Assembly (NCBI GenBank): GCA_944412495.1
Contig: CALYBL010000017.1
Location: 1 to 64,000, forward strand
Source: an uncultured Clostridia bacterium
Lineage (GTDB): Bacteria > Bacillota > Clostridia > Oscillospirales > Acutalibacteraceae
Direction: 5' to 3'
Length of the DNA stretch: 64,000 nt
Shown in pieces: positions 28,120 through 37,416 of this stretch. Below the pieces are notes generated by a model. It was not told the DNA's origin. It worked only from the letters and a program-made list of their open reading frames with translations, and made no database searches. A program made the translations under genes and the position numbers. The stretch's first letter is position 1. Each line of letters opens with the position of its first letter.

Positions 28120-29247
28120 GTGCATATACTGTTTGCCGGCGGCGGCACGGGAGGGCACATAAATCCCGCGCTTGCCGTGGCGGGATACATAAGGAAGAGA
28201 AGGCCCGACGCCAAAATAAGCTTTATCGGCAATGCGACCGGTATGGAGGCAAAGCTCGTGCCCGAGGCCGGCTATGATTTTTACGGCATAACCGTGGCGG
28301 GCTTTCAGCGCAAAATAAGCCTTACTAACATAAAGCGGAATATCGGCGCGTTTTATCATATGTTTACCTCGTCTGCAGAGGCGGCGCGGCTGCTTAAACA
28401 GCTTAAACCCGACATAGTGATGGGCACAGGCGGGTATGTGAGCGGACCGGTGCTGAGAAAGGCCGCAAAGCTGGGGATTCACACGGCGATACAGGAGCAG
28501 AACGCCTTTCCCGGCGTGACGACAAAGGTGCTCTCGCAGATGGTTGACCGGTTGATGCGTGCCATGCCGGAGGCGGAGAAATGTCTCAAGCCTAAGAAGC
28601 CGGTGATAGTGACTGGAAACCCGATAAGGGACGAGATACTCAAGGCGGACAAGGCGAAATCCCGCAAGGAGCTTGGCCTTGACGAGCGTCCCATGATACT
28701 TTCATTCGGCGGCAGCCTCGGCGCAAAGCGGCTTAATGAGACTATTGCCGACGTAATGCAGTGGCACTGTAGGGACGCGAAATTTTACCATTTCCACGCG
28801 ACCGGCAAGTTCGGCATAGAGTGGATGCCCGGCCTGCTTGAGCAGAAGGGCGTCATACTCAAGGATAATCCGCAGATACATGTACAGGAATACATAAACA
28901 ACATGGACGTACTGATGTCGGCGGCAGATTTAGTTATATGCCGTGCCGGTGCTATAACCTTAAGCGAGCTTCAGGCGCTGGGTAAGGCGTCTATACTCAT
29001 ACCGTCGCCCAATGTGGCGGAAAACCACCAGTATCACAACGCAATGGCGCTGGCAAACAGGGGCGCGGCGGCCGTTTTTGAGGAAAAGGACCTCGATTCC
29101 GCCGCAGTTATAAAGAAAATTTCCGAAATTTTGGGAAATAAAGAAATCCTTAAAAAAATGGAAAACGCTTCATTTTCAGGCGCGATTTTGGACTCAAACG
29201 AGAAAATTTACAAGGTTTTGACTGATTTGTACCACTCGGTGGGCTGA
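28120..29247 (+). CDS. murG: UDP-GlcNAc--MurNAc-pentapeptide-lipid GlcNAc transferase MurG
   Basis: Adds GlcNAc to lipid I, forming lipid II on the inner face of the membrane. The N-terminus has the family motif FAGGGTGGHINPALAVA, then GTGGYVSGPV, AIQEQNAFPG, and in the C-domain SFGGSLGAKRLNE and ADLVICRAGAITLSELQALG with the UDP-GlcNAc site. The start GTG at 28120 lies 6 bp after AAGAGGTG and directly at the conserved N-terminus; the in-frame ATG at 28102 has no ribosome site. About 375 residues, normal length. Confidence 0.95.
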   Translation: MHILFAGGGTGGHINPALAVAGYIRKRRPDAKISFIGNATGMEAKLVPEAGYDFYGITVAGFQRKISLTNIKRNIGAFYHMFTSSAEAARLLKQLKPDIVMGTGGYVSGPVLRKAAKLGIHTAIQEQNAFPGVTTKVLSQMVDRLMRAMPEAEKCLKPKKPVIVTGNPIRDEILKADKAKSRKELGLDERPMILSFGGSLGAKRLNETIADVMQWHCRDAKFYHFHATGKFGIEWMPGLLEQKGVILKDNPQIHVQEYINNMDVLMSAADLVICRAGAITLSELQALGKASILIPSPNVAENHQYHNAMALANRGAAAVFEEKDLDSAAVIKKISEILGNKEILKKMENASFSGAILDSNEKIYKVLTDLYHSVG

Positions 29248-29317
29248 CACGGCGCATTTTGGCTTCGCATAGTATGGAAATGCAGGGTTACCTGTGCTAT
29301 GCGAAAGGGTGCGTTAT

Positions 29318-30589
29318 ATGTCAAAACTAATAGTGAAGGGCCGTCAGAGGCTTGAAGGCGTAATTCCGGTTCAGGGCGCGAAAAACAGCGCTCTTCCCAT
29401 TCTTACGGCAGCTCTTATCAGCAAAGGTAAAAGCGTTATACATAACTGCCCGTCGCTTACCGACACTCAGGCGGCGGTGAGCATACTCGAGCATCTTGGC
29501 TGCAGCGTAGTGCAGCTTGGCCATACCGTCATCATAGACTCAACCTGTGCCGACGGCTGCGAGATACCAGACGACCTGATGCGGGAGATGCGCTCGTCAA
29601 TAGTGTTTTTGGGCGCTGTTGTAGCGCGGTGCGGCAGGGCAGAGCTTTCGTTCCCCGGCGGCTGTGAGTTAGGGCCGCGGCCGATTGATTTACATCTTCA
29701 GGCGCTGCGTCAGCTCGGCCTCACCATTGAGGAGGAGCATGGCCACCTTCTCTGCCATACCGATTCACCTCTTAAGGGCTGCGAGATATCACTGCCCATT
29801 CCGAGCGTCGGCGCTACAGAGAACATAATGCTTGCGGCGTGCACCGCCGAGGGCAGGACGGAGATACACAACGCCGCGCGCGAGCCGGAAATAAGCGACC
29901 TGGCGGATTTTTTAAACGGCTGCGGCGCGCATATACACGGTGCCGGGGAAAGCAGCATAATCATAGAGGGAGTTAAGGCGCTGCACGGCGCCGAGCATAC
30001 GGTAATACCCGACAGGATAGCGGCGTCTACATATTTATCGGCGGCGGCCGTGACCGGCTCTGATATAACGGTGACAAATATCATACCGGCGCACCTCAGG
30101 CCGGTGCTTCCGTGCTTTGCGGAGGCGGGCTGCGGCATAGAGGTGAGCGGGAGAAGCATACGGCTGACGTCTCCCAAGCGCCTCGGCCGTATAAAGAGCG
30201 TGCGGACCATGTTTTATCCCGGCTTTCCCACCGACTCTCAGCCGACCACTATGGCGATGGCTGCGACGGCGAGGGGCACCTCTGTTTTTGTGGAGACGAT
30301 ATTTGAAAGCAGGTTCAACCACGCCGCAGAGCTCATACGGATGGGCGCAAAGATAAAGGTCGAGGGCAAGGTTGCGGTGGTCGAGGGCGTGAAATCGCTT
30401 TCCGGAGCCGCGGTAGAGGCCGGCGATCTCCGCGGCGGCGCCGCACTGGTGGTCGCAGCGCTCGCGGCTGAGGGAGAAACGGTGATAAGCGGAGTGCATC
30501 ACATAGACAGAGGCTATGAAAAAATAGAGAGCGCCCTGTCTTCGATAGGTGCTGATATAGAGAGGACGGAGGACGCTCAGGAGGAATAA
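29318..30589 (+). CDS. murA: UDP-GlcNAc 1-carboxyvinyltransferase MurA
   Basis: First committed step of peptidoglycan synthesis: transfer of enolpyruvate from PEP to UDP-GlcNAc. About 423 residues of the EPSP-synthase fold. The substrate region QGAKNSALPIL is near the start, and the catalytic Cys lies in the loop FPGGCELGPRPIDLHLQA, so the enzyme should be fosfomycin-sensitive. TMFYPGFPTDSQ and the LRGGAALVVAALAA end region follow. I use ATG 29318, with AAAGGGTG upstream, dropping eight upstream codons. An inverted repeat (TTCGCATAG at 29264-29272 and CTATGCGAA at 29297-29305) lies just before the ribosome site and could modulate translation. Confidence 0.95.
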   Translation: MSKLIVKGRQRLEGVIPVQGAKNSALPILTAALISKGKSVIHNCPSLTDTQAAVSILEHLGCSVVQLGHTVIIDSTCADGCEIPDDLMREMRSSIVFLGAVVARCGRAELSFPGGCELGPRPIDLHLQALRQLGLTIEEEHGHLLCHTDSPLKGCEISLPIPSVGATENIMLAACTAEGRTEIHNAAREPEISDLADFLNGCGAHIHGAGESSIIIEGVKALHGAEHTVIPDRIAASTYLSAAAVTGSDITVTNIIPAHLRPVLPCFAEAGCGIEVSGRSIRLTSPKRLGRIKSVRTMFYPGFPTDSQPTTMAMAATARGTSVFVETIFESRFNHAAELIRMGAKIKVEGKVAVVEGVKSLSGAAVEAGDLRGGAALVVAALAAEGETVISGVHHIDRGYEKIESALSSIGADIERTEDAQEE

Positions 30590-30630
30590 CCCATCTCCGG
30601 GAGAACGGATATCCAAACGAGTGATTGTTG

Positions 30631-32244
30631 ATGAAAAGAGAAGTAAATTTCAGCTCTCAATCGAATAACGGCGGACGCAGAGCCGGAAGTCAAAGCAGCT
30701 CTGCGTCAGGCGGCGGAACGAGCCGGGCAAAGAGCGGCAGAAGGTATGTGCAGCCGGGCGAATATGATTATTTCGGACTGTACAGCGATTCTGCCGCCGA
30801 CAGTGCGTCCGGCAAAATTGGCAATGGCAGTGCCTCGGCGGGCGGCCGCACAGAAAAATCCGCAAACAGCAAAAATAAATCAGGCTCTGCCGGAGGGAAT
30901 AAAAAAGCAAAGCCTGACGGCAAGAGCACCGCGAAAAAATCACCCGCGGCAAAAAACAGCTCCGGCGAGAAAAAGCGGACGGAGCCCGCACGCTCCTATA
31001 ACAGCCGCGCAGGCGCTGCGTCATCGGGCAGGGAGCGGTCAGGTGCTCTGACGAAGAACGCACAGACGGCACAGAGAAGCTCAGTAGGACGCGCAGGAAA
31101 TGCCGCCGGCAGCGGCTTGCCACAAAGGAAAACGGCGGGCGGCACATCAGGCTATGGCAGCAGGCGCAGCGGTATGCCGTCATCGAGTAAAATTGAGGGC
31201 ATGGAGGGCGCCGGCAGAGCCGCGCCGGCAAGCGGTACGTCCGGGAGCGTGCGTCCGGCGGCCAGACCGTCAGGCGCTGCTGGAGCGAGAAGCGCCAATC
31301 CGATAACGGACAAGCCCGCTCGGAAAAGCGGCAGAAAAAACAAGAAAAAACGCCGGCGGCACGGTTCGCCGATACTGCTTTATATTATGCTGATAGTCGT
31401 TGTGCTGGGAATATCGGCGGCGCTGTGCTGCACAGTGTTTTTTGGGGCTGAAAGCATAGAAGTAGTCGGGACAAGCCGTTACAGCGCAGAGCAGATAATC
31501 TCTGCCTCATCACTGAAAACGGGTGACAATATCTTTGTCACCGGCAGGTCCGGCGGCGAAAGCAATATTGTGACACAGCTTCCGTATATACGCTCGGCCG
31601 AGATATCTTACACGATATTCCCGCCCAAATTCGTCATAACGGTGGAGGAAACGCAGGCAAAATATGTGACGGAGGACAGCAGCGTTATTTTAGACGGTGA
31701 GCTTAAAATTCTCGATACAGCCGCCGCGCCCGAAGCCGACCGAACTGGTCTCACAGTATTAAAAGGCATCGAGCTCACATCTCCGGAGAGCGGTAAGACA
31801 GCGGTGCTTGCAGATGAAGATACGGCCAATGCTCTGAGCCAGATAACCGAGAGCCTTGCGCGGCACGGGATAAATGATGTAACCAAGATAGATCTAAGCG
31901 ATGCGATGGATATACGCATAACATATCAGGGCAGGATATATATGCTTTTCGGCTCGACGGCAGAGCTTGAATACAAAATGTCATATGCCAAGGAAATGCT
32001 GGTTAATCAGCTCGCTTCCTCGCAGGAGGGAAAGCTCGATTTGAGCTGGCTGGTGTCCGGAAATTCGACGGTGTATTTTACGCAGGGGTCGGTGGAGATG
32101 TTTGAAGCCGAGCCGGCGGCACCTGATGCCGGCGGTGTATCATCTGAAAACGGAAGCTCCACAGAAAGCACCTCGCCGGCAGTGCCATCTGAGGACGGTG
32201 CTGTGCCCTCCGAATCTCCCGCGTCGGACGGCACACAGGAATAG
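30631..32244 (+). CDS. ftsQ: FtsQ/DivIB-type division protein with very long basic N-terminus
   Basis: Bitopic division protein that joins FtsL and DivIC. The 537 residues are about twice the usual length. Residues 1-245 are a low-complexity cytoplasmic tail rich in Ser, Gly, Ala, Arg and Lys, ending in RKNKKKRRRHG. One membrane segment follows (about 247-270), then the POTRA domain (about 272-345; ESIEVVGTSRYSAEQIISA) and the FtsQ beta domain (about 350-480). The end is a Ser/Pro/Glu-rich tail. The ATG at 30631 is preceded by only a weak GAGTG site; two upstream TTG codons are in frame. Position between murA and ftsZ supports the call. Confidence 0.88.
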   Translation: MKREVNFSSQSNNGGRRAGSQSSSASGGGTSRAKSGRRYVQPGEYDYFGLYSDSAADSASGKIGNGSASAGGRTEKSANSKNKSGSAGGNKKAKPDGKSTAKKSPAAKNSSGEKKRTEPARSYNSRAGAASSGRERSGALTKNAQTAQRSSVGRAGNAAGSGLPQRKTAGGTSGYGSRRSGMPSSSKIEGMEGAGRAAPASGTSGSVRPAARPSGAAGARSANPITDKPARKSGRKNKKKRRRHGSPILLYIMLIVVVLGISAALCCTVFFGAESIEVVGTSRYSAEQIISASSLKTGDNIFVTGRSGGESNIVTQLPYIRSAEISYTIFPPKFVITVEETQAKYVTEDSSVILDGELKILDTAAAPEADRTGLTVLKGIELTSPESGKTAVLADEDTANALSQITESLARHGINDVTKIDLSDAMDIRITYQGRIYMLFGSTAELEYKMSYAKEMLVNQLASSQEGKLDLSWLVSGNSTVYFTQGSVEMFEAEPAAPDAGGVSSENGSSTESTSPAVPSEDGAVPSESPASDGTQE

Positions 32245-32595
32245 AATTTATCCGGCTGCGGCAATGGGCGTATAGGCTGTCATGTTTTTGAAAATGTCGA
32301 ATAATAAGTAATCGGCGGCGACAGCTATGAAAAATAAATGTCGGATGAGGCGGGCTTTACCGTGATATTATGAAAACATTGTCACATATGCGTGTTTATT
32401 GCCGGAAATAACCAAAATATATTTTTTTGTACAAATATATTAAATTCACTAAAGATAATTTTCTGATAAAACAAATATTTTATTAAAAAATGTTATTGTG
32501 TTTTGAAATATATTATGTTAATATATTCTTTGTATAAATGGCTTGTTATCAACATGATGGAAATATATTATAATCAACCTTAAGGAGAGATTTAC
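32245..32595 (+). other. ftsQ-ftsZ spacer, AT-rich, no ftsA
   Basis: 351 bp, becoming strongly AT-rich after 32380. It should carry the ftsZ promoter: a perfect TATAAT lies at 32569-32574, but the best -35 (TTGTTA at 32543-32548) is 20 bp away, so the assignment is weak. ftsA, which sits here in many bacteria, is absent. Confidence 0.5.
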
Positions 32596-33675
32596 ATGCC
32601 CTTTGAAATTGCACATGAATTGGCCGATGTAGTACAGATAAAAGTCGTAGGAATCGGCGGCGGCGGCGGGAATGCCGTAAACAGGATGGTAAACGCCAAT
32701 GTACAGGGAGTGGAGTTTGTTTCGATAAACACTGACAGGCAGGCACTATACCTGTCTCAGGCTACACATAAAATACAGATAGGCGAGAAGATAACCAAGG
32801 GTCAGGGCGCAGGCGCACAGCCGGAAATGGGTCAGCGCGCAGCAGAGGAATCCAGGGACGAGATAGCGGCGGCGCTCAAGGGCACTGATATGGTGTTCAT
32901 CACTGCCGGCATGGGCGGCGGCACCGGTACCGGCGCGGCACCTGTTGTTGCAGAGATAGCAAAGGAAATGGGCATACTCACCGTTGGTATAGTTACAAAG
33001 CCCTTCGCGTTTGAAGGCAAGCGCCGCATGAATCAGGCGGAAAAGGGAATAGAGGCTCTCGGCGAGCATGTCGACAGCCTTGTTGTAATTCCCAATGAGC
33101 GCTTAAAGTTTGTGTCAGAGCAAAAGATAACTCTCGCAAACGCATTTGAGGTTGCCGACGATGTGTTAAGGCAGGGCGTGCAGAGTATATCCGAGCTTAT
33201 AAAGGTGCCGGCGATGGTAAACCTCGACTTTGCCGACGTAACGGCTGTTATGAAGGACGCCGGCTATGCTCATATGGGCGTCGGCGTCGCCAATGGCAGG
33301 GATAAGGCGGAGGTTGCCGCACAGGCTGCGATAAGCAGTCCGCTTATTGAGACGAGCATGAACGGCGCCAAGGGCGTTATAATAAACATAACCGGCTCTC
33401 CGGATATAGGACTGGAGGAGGTAGAGGAAGCCTCCAACATCATCGCGCAGGCGGCTCATGCCGACGCCAATATTATATGGGGTGCGGCACTTGACGACTC
33501 ACTCAGTGACGAGATACGCGTCACTGTTATAGCCACCGGCGCTTCCGGCATAAAGAAGGGCGAAAGCAGCAACAATGTCATACCCGGCTACGAGGCTGAC
33601 GGTCAGCAGTCGGGCGAAAACTCCGATGATGACGACTACATAGATATAATGACAATATTCAACAAAAATAAGTAA
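32596..33675 (+). CDS. ftsZ: cell division protein FtsZ
   Basis: Tubulin-like GTPase that forms the Z ring. The 359 residues contain [13 protein letters not shown], the tubulin signature [18 protein letters not shown] (near 108), the T7 loop region [20 protein letters not shown], and a C-terminal linker. The end, [12 protein letters not shown], replaces the usual conserved C-terminal peptide and is only loosely similar to it; with no ftsA seen, membrane tethering may use another partner. The ATG at 32596 follows TAAGGAGAG. Terminator immediately downstream. Confidence 0.97.
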   Translation: MPFEIAHELADVVQIKVVGIGGGGGNAVNRMVNANVQGVEFVSINTDRQALYLSQATHKIQIGEKITKGQGAGAQPEMGQRAAEESRDEIAAALKGTDMVFITAGMGGGTGTGAAPVVAEIAKEMGILTVGIVTKPFAFEGKRRMNQAEKGIEALGEHVDSLVVIPNERLKFVSEQKITLANAFEVADDVLRQGVQSISELIKVPAMVNLDFADVTAVMKDAGYAHMGVGVANGRDKAEVAAQAAISSPLIETSMNGAKGVIINITGSPDIGLEEVEEASNIIAQAAHADANIIWGAALDDSLSDEIRVTVIATGASGIKKGESSNNVIPGYEADGQQSGENSDDDDYIDIMTIFNKNK

Positions 33676-33696
33676 TTGCATATTTTCCCACACAAA

Positions 33697-33725
33697 ATGC
33701 TCGCCGTTTAAGCGGGCATTTTTGC
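33697..33725 (+). terminator. intrinsic terminator of ftsZ
   Basis: ATGCTCGC at 33697-33704 pairs with GCGGGCAT at 33712-33719 (one G-U), followed by TTTTTGC. It closes the dcw cluster. Confidence 0.85.
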
Positions 33726-33838
33726 GTAGATTGAAAGCGGCGCGCAAACGCCGTATTGGCAGCCTGCAATCCGGACGAGGTATGAGTAAGCCTTAAGGGG
33801 ATGCGCCGGCTATAATAACAGCTTTAAGGATGAATAAA

Positions 33839-34756
33839 ATGGATTTTAAGGAAATCAGGGTTTTGACAGATACCAACACTCTTGAAACTGCAGAGGCGAT
33901 ATGCCAGATGGTGTCGGACAGCGGCATATATACCGAGGACTACTCAGATGTGGAGGAAATGAGCAAAATAATCGCGCATTCCGACCTCATTGAGAAAGAC
34001 CTGCTCGAGCGCGACATGACATCGGCAGTGATACACATGTATTTGAGTATGGCGGCGGATGTAAGCGAAAAGCTTGGCGCTCTGAACTCTCTGCTGTCGG
34101 CAGCGGGGATAAAATACAGCATAAGCACATCGGAGGTGCATGACAGCGACTGGGCCGACAACTGGAAGAAATATTTCAAGCCGTTTGATGTAGGAAAGCG
34201 GCTCGCAGTCTGTCCGACCTGGGAGGAATATAACGCGCCGAAAAACCGCAGGGTGCTTAAAATAGACCCAGGCGCGGCCTTTGGCTCCGGCACGCATGAG
34301 ACGACGCGTCTCTGCCTGGAGGCGCTGGACGAATATGTGAAGGACGGCGACACGGTACTGGACATAGGCTGCGGAAGCGGAATACTGTCGATAGCGGCTT
34401 TGCTTCTCGGCGCTGACAGAGCATGCGGAGTTGATATAGACGCCGCGGCCGTAAAGACCGCGAGAGAAAACGGGGAGATAAACGGGTTTTGCTCGCCGAG
34501 GCTCACATATCTTCAGGGCGACCTTGCCGGCGCTGCCGGCGGCAGCTTCGATATAATAACCGCAAACATCGTAGCGGATGTCATAATAAGGCTGCTGCCG
34601 CAGCTTCGCGGATATATGGCAGACGGAGCAATAGCGCTGCTTTCCGGAATAATATCTGAGCGCAGCGGTGAGGTCGAGCGGCACATTGCGGAAAACGGCT
34701 TTCATGTTGTGAGAAAGTCTGACAGCAACGGCTGGGCATGCATAGTAATAAGCTAA
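33839..34756 (+). CDS. prmA: ribosomal protein L11 methyltransferase PrmA
   Basis: SAM-dependent enzyme that trimethylates ribosomal protein L11. About 305 residues: an N-terminal L11-recognition domain (1-125, with DWADNWKKYFKPF), then the methyltransferase with DPGAAFGSGTHETTRLCLEAL, SAM loop VLDIGCGSGILSIAA and the catalytic-region NIVADVI. I use the ATG at 33839, 8 bp after AAGGA; the ATG at 33830 abuts that site. The usual partner rsmE does not follow. Confidence 0.94.
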   Translation: MDFKEIRVLTDTNTLETAEAICQMVSDSGIYTEDYSDVEEMSKIIAHSDLIEKDLLERDMTSAVIHMYLSMAADVSEKLGALNSLLSAAGIKYSISTSEVHDSDWADNWKKYFKPFDVGKRLAVCPTWEEYNAPKNRRVLKIDPGAAFGSGTHETTRLCLEALDEYVKDGDTVLDIGCGSGILSIAALLLGADRACGVDIDAAAVKTARENGEINGFCSPRLTYLQGDLAGAAGGSFDIITANIVADVIIRLLPQLRGYMADGAIALLSGIISERSGEVERHIAENGFHVVRKSDSNGWACIVIS

Positions 34757-34871
34757 GAATGGGCATAAGTGCTGCCGGACGTCAGGCAGGTAATTCAGTA
34801 TATTATACAGCGGCATAATTGCCGCAGATACAGCTTAAAATATATATTATTAAGATTTGAGAGGTAGCTTT

Positions 34872-35990
34872 ATGATAGAATATGAGCAGCAGCGGCAAAG
34901 GCTTATGGAGTATAGACAGCAGCTTGATGAGCTGGAGGACGCGCTTGATTTGGAGAATGTCCGCAGCCGTGCAGGGGAGCTTGAGCAAAAGACCATGCAG
35001 CCGGGCTTTTGGGACGACGCGGAGGAGTCGCAGAAGACCGTAAAGGAAATAAGCCGGCTTAAGGGGACATATGAGGACTTCGACGGCCTTAAGGCGCGCT
35101 TTAATGACACAAAAGACTTAATAGACATGGCGGATGAAGAGGAAGACCTTTCTCTGCTTGGAGAGATAACAACGAATATAGACGGCATAATAAAGGATAT
35201 AGAGCAGCAGAGTCTCGCGGCGCTGCTCACCGGCGAATATGATGCGAACAACGCCATAGTCACGCTTCACGGCGGCGCCGGCGGCACGGAGGCGCAGGAC
35301 TGGGCGCAGATGCTGATGAGAATGTATATGCGCTGGGGCGAGCGTCACGGCTTTAAGGTCAAGCTGCTCGACTGCCTCGACGGTGAGGAGGCGGGCATAA
35401 AAAGCGCAACAATACTTATCGAGGGCGAAAACGCCTACGGTTATCTCAAGAGTGAGACGGGAGTGCACAGGCTGGTGCGGACATCTCCGTTTGACGCCTC
35501 TGGGCGTCGGCATACCTCCTTTGCCGCCGTCGAGGTTATGCCCGAGATATCTGACGACATCGAAATAGATATAAGAGACGAGGATCTGCGCATAGACACA
35601 TACCGCTCGGGCGGTGCCGGCGGCCAGCACGTAAACAAGACGGATTCAGCGGTGCGGATAACGCATCTGCCGACTGGCATAGTTGTGGCCTGCCAGAACG
35701 AGCGCAGCCAGCGTCAAAACCGCGAGGTAGCCATGAAGATGCTCAAGTCCAAGCTTATACAGATAAAGGAAAGGGAGCATCTTGAAAAGCTGAGCGACAT
35801 AAAGGGCGAGCAGAAGGAGATTGCATGGGGCTCGCAGATACGCTCATATGTGTTTATGCCCTATACGCTTGTCAAGGACAACCGCACGAATTTTGAGACG
35901 GGAAACGTAGGAGCTGTCATGGACGGCGATTTGGACGGCTTTATAAATGCTTATCTCAAGCAGACAAGCAGGGAAGAGAGAAACAGATAA
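34872..35990 (+). CDS. prfB: peptide chain release factor 2
   Basis: Terminates translation at UGA and UAA. About 372 residues with the helical N-domain, HGGAGGTEAQDWAQMLMRMY, the peptidyl-hydrolysis motif GGQ in YRSGGAGGQHVNKTDSAV and the release-factor 2 ending. The frame is continuous from the N-terminal helix, so the autoregulatory +1 frameshift at an internal UGA used by most prfB genes is absent. The ATG at 34872 follows GAGAGGT. The stop overlaps the ATG of the next gene. Confidence 0.95.
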   Translation: MIEYEQQRQRLMEYRQQLDELEDALDLENVRSRAGELEQKTMQPGFWDDAEESQKTVKEISRLKGTYEDFDGLKARFNDTKDLIDMADEEEDLSLLGEITTNIDGIIKDIEQQSLAALLTGEYDANNAIVTLHGGAGGTEAQDWAQMLMRMYMRWGERHGFKVKLLDCLDGEEAGIKSATILIEGENAYGYLKSETGVHRLVRTSPFDASGRRHTSFAAVEVMPEISDDIEIDIRDEDLRIDTYRSGGAGGQHVNKTDSAVRITHLPTGIVVACQNERSQRQNREVAMKMLKSKLIQIKEREHLEKLSDIKGEQKEIAWGSQIRSYVFMPYTLVKDNRTNFETGNVGAVMDGDLDGFINAYLKQTSREERNR

Positions 35991-37021
35991 TGAAAGTCAG
36001 CGCTAAAATACTTGAATTTGCCATGGCCGCACTAATGGTTTTTCCCTTTGCCGGATGCGGCGGCGAAAGCGGAATACTGCCGCCGTCCTCTTCTTCGGCT
36101 GAGAAGACAAAGGTCAAAGCTGCGGCACTCTCCGGCTTTTACGGCATAGGCATGGCAAGGCTTATGGAGCAGTCTGACAGCGGGACGGCGGCAAACGATT
36201 ACAGCTTTACCATATCCGACTCGGCAGATGACATTGCCAGCGGCCTTGTAAGCGGAAAATACGACATAGCGGCTATTCCTACACACACTGCTGCCGAAAT
36301 TTACAACAGCACACAAGGCGGTATAAAAATACTTGCGCTCAATACAAGAGGCGCGCTTTCCATCGTTGACGGTTCCGGCTCGGTAGAGAGTATAGCCGAT
36401 TTGAGAGGAAAGACGGTGTATATCGCTGCAAATGACGCTATGCCCGAGTATGTGCTCGACTATATTTTGTCCGAGAATGGGATAGACCCTGAAAGCGGTA
36501 TTGAGAAGAAATATATTTCAGGTCAGGACGAGCTTGATGCGTATATTTCCGGCGATACTGCACAAACAGTCTTGCTGGCCGAGGCGGATATCGCCGCTAT
36601 GATTGGCAGCCGTGAAGGCTTTAAAACGGTGATATCGCTGTCTGAGGAATGGGAAAAAATTACCGGACAAAATGATGACGGCAGCATACTTGCCATGGGC
36701 TGTGTCATTGTGCGGAGCGAATTTTCAGAGGAAAACGGTGCCGCTGTTGATGCGTTTTTGGAGGAGTACAGAGAATCGATAGATTATGTCTCTGAGAATT
36801 TGAGCGAAGCGGTGCGTCTGTGTGAGGAATACGGAATAATAACAGGCTCCGGCACAGCTTCTGCCGTGTCTGAGGAGGCTGTATCTGACTGTAATGCTTT
36901 CTTCGTGTCAGGTGAGGAGATGAGAGATTATGCCGACAGCTTTCTTAAGGTGCTCTACTCATACGAACCTGCTTTAGTCGGCGGAAAGCTCCCTGATGAC
37001 TGTATTTATTATATTGAATAA
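35990..37021 (+). CDS. substrate-binding lipoprotein, NMT1/THI5-like (orphan)
   Basis: 343 residues. Signal peptide with lipobox VFPFAGC, so the Cys near residue 23 should be lipidated and the protein held outside the membrane. After a Ser/Pro linker the rest resembles periplasmic binding proteins of the SsuA/NMT1 group: IASGLVSGKYDIAAIPTHTA, SIADLRGKTVYIA and the ENLSEAVRLCEEYGI end region. Ligands of the group include sulfonates, nitrate and thiamine precursors; the ligand here is unknown. The ATG overlaps the prfB stop. No permease or ATPase gene follows, so it must work with a transporter encoded elsewhere or be a sensor. Confidence 0.82.
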   Translation: MKVSAKILEFAMAALMVFPFAGCGGESGILPPSSSSAEKTKVKAAALSGFYGIGMARLMEQSDSGTAANDYSFTISDSADDIASGLVSGKYDIAAIPTHTAAEIYNSTQGGIKILALNTRGALSIVDGSGSVESIADLRGKTVYIAANDAMPEYVLDYILSENGIDPESGIEKKYISGQDELDAYISGDTAQTVLLAEADIAAMIGSREGFKTVISLSEEWEKITGQNDDGSILAMGCVIVRSEFSEENGAAVDAFLEEYRESIDYVSENLSEAVRLCEEYGIITGSGTASAVSEEAVSDCNAFFVSGEEMRDYADSFLKVLYSYEPALVGGKLPDDCIYYIE

Positions 37022-37319
37022 AAATAGTATAGCTGCAAAAAGCGCCCGGCACGGCAGCCGTGGAGCATAAAAAGGCATTGCCAAAATACCGATCTGTACC
37101 AAATGAACGGAAAATAAGAAAACTCTATGCAAGTGGTTAAGCTGTTTCACATAGAGTTTTTTGCTTGTTTCAAATTTTCTGTATCCGCGGTATATGTGGC
37201 CGTTACTGAATGCGGCAGTAAACCTGGGGTTGCCTCTCAGCAAGTATTTTTAACGGCGGCCTCCTGTCAAAAATTCAAAATATATAAGATGTTTGCATTG
37301 CTTGCTGGTTAGAAAAAAT
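37022..37319. other. spacer after the lipoprotein gene
   Basis: About 300 bp holding the terminator at 37119-37165 and otherwise nothing recognised. A 61-codon frame at 37127-37312 overlaps the terminator and is rejected. Confidence 0.5.
37119..37165 (+). terminator. intrinsic terminator of prfB-lipoprotein operon
   Basis: AAAACTCTATG at 37119-37129 and CATAGAGTTTT at 37150-37160, a perfect 11-bp stem with a 20-nt loop, then TTGCTTGTTT. Confidence 0.85.
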
Positions 37320-37348
37320 TTGAAAATCTGCGAACATCCGTATATAAT
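37320..37348 (+). promoter_or_regulatory. promoter of the LuxR-type regulator gene
   Basis: TTGAAA at 37320-37325, 17 bp, perfect TATAAT at 37343-37348. The start codon is 68 bp downstream. Confidence 0.8.
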
Positions 37349-37416
37349 ATAAAAATAAAAAACATATACAAATGATGAATTTGACAGGGGTATTACCTTT
37401 AAAAGGCGGTGGCAGA

